Below are positions 59,101 through 64,000 of a stretch of DNA of 64,000 nt, piece after piece. Each line of letters begins with the position of its first letter. The first letter of the stretch is position 1. The notes under the pieces were generated by a model that saw only the letters and a program-made list of their open reading frames with translations, searched no databases and was not told the DNA's origin. The position numbers and the translations under genes are program-made. The DNA is taken from the NCBI RefSeq assembly GCF_021404405.1, contig NZ_JABFTV010000001.1, forward strand, positions 372,001-436,000. The letters run 5' to 3'. The DNA is from Billgrantia aerodenitrificans (GTDB lineage: Bacteria > Pseudomonadota > Gammaproteobacteria > Pseudomonadales > Halomonadaceae).

Positions 59101-60690
59101 ATGGTTTCCCTCGATGAAGCGTCAGGCTCGCGCATCGCCCGGCAGCGTGCGGGCATCAAGGAGTGGGCCGGTCTGGCAGTGTTGGCGCTGCCCACCGTGC
59201 TGCTCGGTCTCGACGTCACCATTCTCTATCTGGCCCTGCCCGCCCTGGCGGCGGATCTGCAGCCGAGCAGTACTCAGGCGTTGTGGATCATGGATGCCTA
59301 CGGTTTCATGATCGCCGGCTTTCTGATCACTATGGGCACGCTGGGTGACCGTATCGGCCGCCGTCGGCTGCTGATGATCGGTGCCGTGGCCTTCGGCATC
59401 ACGTCGGTGATCGCCGCCTATTCCACCAGTGCTGCCATGCTGATCGCCGCCCGCGCAGTGCTGGGCGTGGCCGGCGCGACGCTGATGCCCTCGACCCTGG
59501 CATTGATCAGCAACATGTTCGGCGACGTGCGCCAGCGCGCCCTGGCCATCGGCGTGTGGGCCACCATGTTCGCCCTGGGCATGGCACTGGGGCCGGTAGT
59601 CGGCGGCGTATTGCTCGAGCGCTTCTGGTGGGGGGCGGCCTTCCTGGTGGCGGTGCCCGTGGTGGCCGTATTGCTGATCGCGGCGCCGATTCTGCTACCG
59701 GAGTATCGCGCCAAGCGCAGTGGTAGGCTGGATCTCGCCAGCGTGGCGCTATCGTTGGCAGCCGTACTGCCGGCGGTCTACGGCATCAAGGAACTCGCCA
59801 AGTTGGGGCTCGAACCGGTTCCCGTTCTTGCCCTGGCGCTGGGTGGCTTGATGGCGCTCGTTTTCGTGCGCCGCCAGCAGCATCTAAAAGACCCGCTGCT
59901 CGACATGCGGCTGTTCGGCAGCCGCACCTTCAGCGCCGCGCTGATCGTATTGCTGGTGGGGCTGGTCGGCGTGTCCGGCGTGATGCTGCTGGTGACCCAG
60001 TACCTGCAACTGGTGGCGGGGCTCACACCGCTGGCGGCGGGGCTGTGGATGGGGCCGCCGGCGCTCGCGATGGTGCTGGCGGGCATCATGGCGCCGCTGA
60101 TTGCCCGACGCATTCGTCCCGGCTACGTGGTGGGCGCCGCCTTGGCGCTCTCCACCCTGGGCTACTGGCTGCTGGCCGCCGTCGAAGTGAACGCCAACGG
60201 GGTGGGCATGGCGATAGCCGGGTTCTCATTGGTCTATCTCGGCCTTGGCACTATCGCCGCCCTGGGAACCGATCTGGTGGTGGGTGCCGCACCGGCGGAG
60301 AAGGCCGGCTCGGCCTCGGCCATGTCGGAGATGGTGCAGGAGCTGGGAGTGGCGCTGGGTGTGGCCCTGCTCGGCAGTCTGGCCACCTTCGTCTATCGCG
60401 CTCAGGTCAGCGCGACGATGGCCGGTGGCGAAGCTGCCGAGGCGGTGGGAGTCGTGGAGGAGAGCCTATGGGCCACCGTCTCGGCCGGCGATAGCCTGCC
60501 TGCCGGCGTACTGCTGGAAGCCCAGCAGGCCTTTACCGCGGGGCTGAACGTGACCGCCACCGTGGGCGGCATCGCCATCCTGGCGCTGGCGGTGGTTTCC
60601 ATCGTCAGCCTGCGCCATGTCGGGGCGATAGGCGGAGACGTACAGGAACAGCCAACTGGGAAAGGTGAGCCCTGCTCGCCGGTCAGCTAG
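59101..60690 (+). CDS. DHA2-family MFS multidrug exporter (fourteen helices)
   Basis: A 529-residue proton-coupled exporter of the QacA/EmrB type. LAVLALPTVLLGLDVTILYL is the first helix with the conserved Asp, then TMGTLGDRIGRRRLLMIGAV is motif A and MGVWATMFALGMALGPVVGG-like GVWATMFALGMALGPVVGG is motif C. Such pumps export quaternary amines, dyes and disinfectants. The ATG at 59101 has GGAAAGGAGG upstream. It is divergent from the MmyB-type XRE gene, so efflux is presumably ligand-induced. Confidence 0.94.
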   Translation: MVSLDEASGSRIARQRAGIKEWAGLAVLALPTVLLGLDVTILYLALPALAADLQPSSTQALWIMDAYGFMIAGFLITMGTLGDRIGRRRLLMIGAVAFGITSVIAAYSTSAAMLIAARAVLGVAGATLMPSTLALISNMFGDVRQRALAIGVWATMFALGMALGPVVGGVLLERFWWGAAFLVAVPVVAVLLIAAPILLPEYRAKRSGRLDLASVALSLAAVLPAVYGIKELAKLGLEPVPVLALALGGLMALVFVRRQQHLKDPLLDMRLFGSRTFSAALIVLLVGLVGVSGVMLLVTQYLQLVAGLTPLAAGLWMGPPALAMVLAGIMAPLIARRIRPGYVVGAALALSTLGYWLLAAVEVNANGVGMAIAGFSLVYLGLGTIAALGTDLVVGAAPAEKAGSASAMSEMVQELGVALGVALLGSLATFVYRAQVSATMAGGEAAEAVGVVEESLWATVSAGDSLPAGVLLEAQQAFTAGLNVTATVGGIAILALAVVSIVSLRHVGAIGGDVQEQPTGKGEPCSPVS

Positions 60691-61285
60691 TCAGTGCTTC
60701 CCAGCTCGCCATGGCGCAGTCGGCAATGCGCAGCAGGGTCTCGCGCGAGGCGCCGTCGCGGGCCTGGATCGACATGCCGTGCTGCACGGTGACGAAGTAG
60801 CTGGCCAGGGCGCGGCAGTCCGTCGAGGCGGGTAGCTCGCCTTCCTCGACGGCACGCCTCAACCGGCGCTCCAGCAGGCAGCCGTTCTCCTTGCGGTGGG
60901 CCTTCAAGGCATCGCAGACCTGGGCATTGGCCCCCTGCATCTGCGGGGCGGCAAGCACGATCATGCAGCCGCGAGGCGTATCGCCGCGGGTGAATGCCTC
61001 GGCCGTGGCATGCAGTACGTGCGCGATGGCGGCATGTGCCGTCGGCGCCGTCTCCACTTGCTCCCAGATACCGCTGCCTTCCGTCTGGACGTAGAGTGCC
61101 ACCGCTTCGTGGAACAGTGCCTCCTTGCTGCCGAAGGTGGCGTAGAGACTGGGTGCGTTGATGCCCATGGCCCGGGTCAGGTCGGCGAGCGAGGCGTTGT
61201 CGTAGCCCCGGGTCCAGAAGACTTCCATGGCCCGGCGCAGGGCCTCTTCCCTGTCGAAGCCGCGGGGTCTACCGCGCTGAGGCAT
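60683..61285 (-). CDS. TetR-family regulator of the SDR gene
   Basis: A 200-residue TetR repressor. GRPRGFDREEALRRAMEVFW and NASLADLTRAMGINAPSLYA form the helix-turn-helix, with GSKEALFHEAVALYVQ next, as in the AcrR-like subgroup. Its ligand pocket is unassigned. It is divergent from an SDR gene with two copies of a palindromic-type operator in between, and it ends overlapping the DHA2 gene stop by 8 bases. Confidence 0.93.
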   Translation of the reverse strand: MPQRGRPRGFDREEALRRAMEVFWTRGYDNASLADLTRAMGINAPSLYATFGSKEALFHEAVALYVQTEGSGIWEQVETAPTAHAAIAHVLHATAEAFTRGDTPRGCMIVLAAPQMQGANAQVCDALKAHRKENGCLLERRLRRAVEEGELPASTDCRALASYFVTVQHGMSIQARDGASRETLLRIADCAMASWEALTS

Positions 61286-61300
61286 GTCTTGCTCCTTTTT

Positions 61301-61374
61301 TGTATCGATAACTACAAAATATCTTGACAGCGGCTTGGCTGTCTAGCCATCTTGTTTGTGTATCGATCACTACA
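61301..61374. promoter_or_regulatory. Two TetR operator copies
   Basis: TGTATCGATAACTACA (61301-61316) and TGTATCGATCACTACA (61359-61374) differ at one base and are imperfect palindromes ending TGTA...TACA. One lies before the TetR start and one before the SDR start. A TTGACA at 61324-61329 could be the -35 of the SDR promoter. Confidence 0.75.
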
Positions 61375-61399
61375 TAAATTGCTTGAACGGAGACGAGAC

Positions 61400-62140
61400 A
61401 TGCAGCAACTCAGCGGAAAGGTAGCGATGGTTACCGGTGGCAGCCGCGGCATCGGTGCCGCCATTGCCCGGCGTCTGGCAGCGGAAGGGGCAAGCGTGGC
61501 GGTGACCTACGTCAACGGAGAAGCCCAGGCGCAGTCGGTGGTGGACGAGATCGTCTCGGCAGGTGGGCGGGCCATGGCGATTCGTGCCGACAATCGTGAC
61601 GACGCGGCGCTTAAGGCCGCCGTCGAACGCACGGTGGCCGAGCTAGGCGGGCTCGATATCTTGGTCAATAACGCGGGCATCTTCCCGTCCGGGACGATCG
61701 AGGAAGTCACCTTGGAGGAGCTGGATCGCACCATCGCGATCAACCTGCGGGCGCCGGTAGTGACCGCCATAGCGGCGGTGGGGCATATGCCGGAGGGTGG
61801 GCGCATCATCACCATCGGTAGCAACCTTGCCGTTCGGGTGCCCTGGTCCGGCATCAGCCTCTATGCCATGAGCAAGGCGGGCCTGGTGGGGCTGACCAAG
61901 GGGCTGGCGCGTGATCTTGGGCCAAGGGGCATCAACGTCAACATCGTGCACCCAGGCTCCACCGATACCGACATGAACCCCGCCGATGGCGAGCTCTCCG
62001 ACCCCCAGCGTAGCTTGATGGCCATTCCCCGCTACAACGAGGCCGACGACGTGGCCGGCCTGGTGGCCTGGTTGGCCGGCCCGGAGGGGCGCTCGATCAC
62101 CGGCGCGGAGTTCACTATCGATGGAGGTGCAAATATCTAG
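61400..62140 (+). CDS. Short-chain dehydrogenase/reductase (FabG/ene type)
   Basis: A 246-residue classical SDR. KVAMVTGGSRGIGAAIARRL (residues 8-27) is the cofactor site, NNAGIFPSG follows, and the catalytic Ser-Tyr-Lys are in TIGSNLAV and SLYAMSKAGLVG. The ending GAEFTIDGGANI is canonical. The ATG at 61400 has GGAGACGAGAC upstream. The TetR gene is divergent, so the enzyme is likely induced by its own substrate. Confidence 0.93.
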   Translation: MQQLSGKVAMVTGGSRGIGAAIARRLAAEGASVAVTYVNGEAQAQSVVDEIVSAGGRAMAIRADNRDDAALKAAVERTVAELGGLDILVNNAGIFPSGTIEEVTLEELDRTIAINLRAPVVTAIAAVGHMPEGGRIITIGSNLAVRVPWSGISLYAMSKAGLVGLTKGLARDLGPRGINVNIVHPGSTDTDMNPADGELSDPQRSLMAIPRYNEADDVAGLVAWLAGPEGRSITGAEFTIDGGANI

Positions 62141-62168
62141 TGGAGTGGGCCAAAGCGTCGACGGCTTG

Positions 62169-63122
62169 TTACTTCAAGACCAGTTCAACCCGGCGATTCT
62201 GCGCCCGGCCGGCCTCATTGGCGTTGCTGGCGATGGGAGCGAGCGAGGCCACGCCGCGGGCGTCCAGCCGGGCGGTGTCGATGGCGTCGAGAGCGCCCAG
62301 GGCTTCGACGACGGCATTGGCGCGCCGCTGTGAGAGCTCCAGGTTGTAGTCGAGGCTGCCCTGGTTGTCGGTGTGGCCGACGATGTACACGCTGAGTTCG
62401 GGTGCGCTGCGCAGCAGCTCGGCCATCTGCTCGAGGGCCTCGGCCGATTCCGCCTCGATGGTGGCGCTGTCGGTGGCGAAGAAGATGCCATCGACGATCA
62501 CGCTGCCATCGGCATCGAGGGCGGCCTGCAGGGCGCTGGCATCCTTGACGCTGATCTGGCCGAGCTGCAGTGCCTCGCTCTCGACCACCACCTGGCGGAC
62601 CAGCGTGCGGTCATTGGGTCGGTCTTCCATGATGTAGAGGAAGACATGGGACGTGCCTTGCTCGTCGGCGCGCATGGCCAGCAGCGCGCGAAAGTTGTCA
62701 TTGAACGCGGCTCGGTCGAAGGCTGATGGGAAGACCACTCCTTCATTGATCACATAGCGACTGAAGCCTCTCCCGCATTGGGTAGGCCCGGTACACTGGA
62801 AGAGGATGTCGAAACCACCCTCGGTCAGGTTGGCTTCATAGTTTCGGGCGACTTCGAGAGCGGTATGCTCGACGGGCAGGCGGTAGCCGATACGGGTCAC
62901 GCGGCCTTCGAGTTCGAGTTGGTTGTCGACTGCTCTGGCATCCGCGATCGGGCCACTGGGCAGCGTTGCGGCAGCGTAGTTGGAGGCCTGGTAGGCGCTG
63001 ATGGTGGCATCGCCGAAGCGGCCGAGCAGCGGGTGGTCGGCAGAGCCCTCGATATCGGCCATGGTGGGCATTGAACAGGCCAGCAGCAGTGCGGCGAGAG
63101 TGGGCAGTCGCTTCAGTTCCAT
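62169..63122 (-). CDS. DUF4892 plus OmpA-family outer-membrane protein
   Basis: A 317-residue exported protein. A signal peptide ends near MPTMA-D, followed by the DUF4892 opening DIEGSADHPLLGRFGDATIS. The last 110 residues form an OmpA/MotB peptidoglycan-binding domain: SATIEAESAEALEQMAELLR, then SVYIVGHTDNQGSLDYNLEL and SQRRANAVVEALGALDAIDT. The two-domain layout occurs in Pseudomonas and Halomonas proteins. It likely anchors the envelope to peptidoglycan. It converges with the SDR gene. Confidence 0.93.
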   Translation of the reverse strand: MELKRLPTLAALLLACSMPTMADIEGSADHPLLGRFGDATISAYQASNYAAATLPSGPIADARAVDNQLELEGRVTRIGYRLPVEHTALEVARNYEANLTEGGFDILFQCTGPTQCGRGFSRYVINEGVVFPSAFDRAAFNDNFRALLAMRADEQGTSHVFLYIMEDRPNDRTLVRQVVVESEALQLGQISVKDASALQAALDADGSVIVDGIFFATDSATIEAESAEALEQMAELLRSAPELSVYIVGHTDNQGSLDYNLELSQRRANAVVEALGALDAIDTARLDARGVASLAPIASNANEAGRAQNRRVELVLK

Positions 63123-63226
63123 CTGGCGATTCCTGATTGTCGTTATTGTTGCTTACCTATTTGAGATGCTTTTTTATCGCCTCATCCGCTGCCTATGTCC
63201 AGTGCTTGCACCACCCGGTACGCGTC

Positions 63227-63251
63227 GCAGGCCACGCAGTGCGTGGCCTGC
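63227..63251. terminator. Hairpin between azoreductase end and OmpA gene start
   Basis: GCAGGCCACGC and GCGTGGCCTGC form an 11-base stem with a 3-base loop, 6 bases past the azoreductase stop at 63258. TTTCCTT follows on the plus strand, but on the minus strand, where it is needed, the tail is GACGCG, so termination strength is uncertain. Confidence 0.5.
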
Positions 63252-63257
63252 TTTCCT

Positions 63258-63953
63258 TCAGGCGTTTACCAGATCCTCCTCGAGATTCTTGGCCAAAGCC
63301 GCCACCAGGGCATCGATATCCTGCTCGGCCTGGGCCAGCGAGTCCTGCAGCCGCTCACCGCCGAACTCGTCGTACTCCGCCGCGATGCCGTGCACGTCGT
63401 CGATGCCCAGATAGCCGAACACGGTGCGAATGTGCGGCTCGACATGGTTGGCCTGGGCCATGCGCTCGCCCGGCTCGTAGCCGTAGTCACCGCGGGAGCT
63501 CAGCACCACCAAGCGCTTGTTCATCTCGGTCAGCATTGGCCAGTAGGGAAGCCCCTGGCGCGAGCGGTCGAAGCCGAAGGTGCGTCCGACTCGTACGATG
63601 TTGTCGATATAGGCCTTGAAGCCGGCCGGGACGCCGAAGTTGTACATCGGCACGCCGGCAACGATCAGGTCCGCCTCCAGCAGTTCGTCGACCAGGGCAT
63701 CGCTCTCGGCCAGGGCGTCATGCATCCAGGGCTCACGCGCCTCCGGCTTGGTGAAGGCGGCGTGAATCCACTCGCCGGTCACGGGGTGCGGAGGATGCTG
63801 GCCCACGTCGCGATAGAGGATGCGATCGTCGGGGCGGGCTTTTTTCCATTGTGCGACGAAGTGCGCACTGAGGCGGCGGGAATGAGAGCCATGCGGATCG
63901 ATACCGGAGCGGCCGGAGCGGGCGCTGGCGTCGAGGTGGAGTAGTGTGACCAT
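63258..63953 (-). CDS. azoR: FMN-dependent NADH-azoreductase (copy 2)
   Basis: A 231-residue AzoR-type flavodoxin-like reductase. VTLLHLDASARSGRSG and VPMYNFGVPAGFKAYIDNIV match copy 1 at the corresponding flavin sites, and LVVLSSRGDYGYEPGE is the third contact. It lacks the His/Pro-rich loops of copy 1 and is a clear paralog. The ATG at 63953 has AGGAGACGTTC upstream. It should detoxify quinones or azo compounds; its regulator, if divergent, lies beyond the right edge. Confidence 0.92.
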   Translation of the reverse strand: MVTLLHLDASARSGRSGIDPHGSHSRRLSAHFVAQWKKARPDDRILYRDVGQHPPHPVTGEWIHAAFTKPEAREPWMHDALAESDALVDELLEADLIVAGVPMYNFGVPAGFKAYIDNIVRVGRTFGFDRSRQGLPYWPMLTEMNKRLVVLSSRGDYGYEPGERMAQANHVEPHIRTVFGYLGIDDVHGIAAEYDEFGGERLQDSLAQAEQDIDALVAALAKNLEEDLVNA

Positions 63954-64000
63954 GAACGTCTCCTGACAAGAAGAACTCAACTCGGATGATGCGTGGGAGA

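Overview
The window is GC-rich, densely coded bacterial DNA with short intergenic gaps and purine-rich ribosome sites. Its gene content is a TctA-type carboxylate transporter, a class II HMG-CoA reductase, a DUF4892-OmpA protein, RND efflux genes and many one-regulator/one-enzyme pairs. It looks like the chromosome of a gammaproteobacterium, most plausibly a Halomonas-like member of the Halomonadaceae. That assignment is inference from gene content; there is no rRNA or other marker gene in the window. I see no tRNA, rRNA, CRISPR array, IS element or intact prophage.

Layout. 0-5.3 kb: a truncated methyltransferase, then a probable mevalonate-type catabolic unit (class II HMG-CoA reductase, TctA-like permease, small membrane protein) read divergently from a MocR regulator. 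5.3-7.5 kb: stress enzymes (RibD-C reductase, OsmC, dienelactone hydrolase). 7.5-9.7 kb: an AT-rich island with two unfamiliar genes. 9.7-15 kb: DUF2235 hydrolase, small enzymes, and a RidA/TetR pair with three tandem palindromic operators. 15-22 kb: methyltransferase, GlxA-type and AraC regulators, NDH-2-type dehydrogenase, a MarR-GNAT fusion and an acyl-CoA dehydrogenase. 22-27 kb: an RND efflux pair under a TetR. 27-30.5 kb: a PadR-MFS-ArsH cluster, then an azoreductase with a divergent LysR. 30.5-36 kb: an ECF41-like sigma factor with a monooxygenase, a DUF1127 peptide, a PPOX flavoprotein and an AhpD-like protein, plus LysR and VOC genes. 36-47.8 kb: YafY/GST pair, a HAF-repeat autotransporter flanked by a duplicated gene fragment, ArsR-like regulator, glycosyltransferase, SDR, Ada, Lrp and MFS genes. 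47.8-53.3 kb: a tripartite tricarboxylate transporter with a fused TctA-TctB, a TctC receptor, a PrpF/GalD-type isomerase and a LysR. 53.3-56 kb: TetR plus two tandem Rossmann-fold paralogs. 56-64 kb: AraC/DMT, XRE/DHA2 and TetR/SDR pairs, an OmpA-type protein and a second azoreductase.

How it works together. About nineteen transcription regulators (including one ECF sigma factor) serve roughly sixty genes, mostly as divergent pairs with efflux pumps, flavin reductases, glyoxalase-fold proteins, SDRs or AhpD/OsmC-type redox proteins. I read it as an accessory chromosomal region for sensing and removing toxic organics, electrophiles, arsenicals and quinones, interspersed with two carboxylate-uptake and catabolism operons. 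Several operators can be read directly as repeated palindromes. The best leads for something undescribed are the PadR-MFS-ArsH cluster with a cysteine-bearing PadR and two matching operators, the tandem Rossmann paralogs under TetR, the AT-rich two-gene island, and the HAF-repeat autotransporter flanked by direct repeats of a neighbouring gene.
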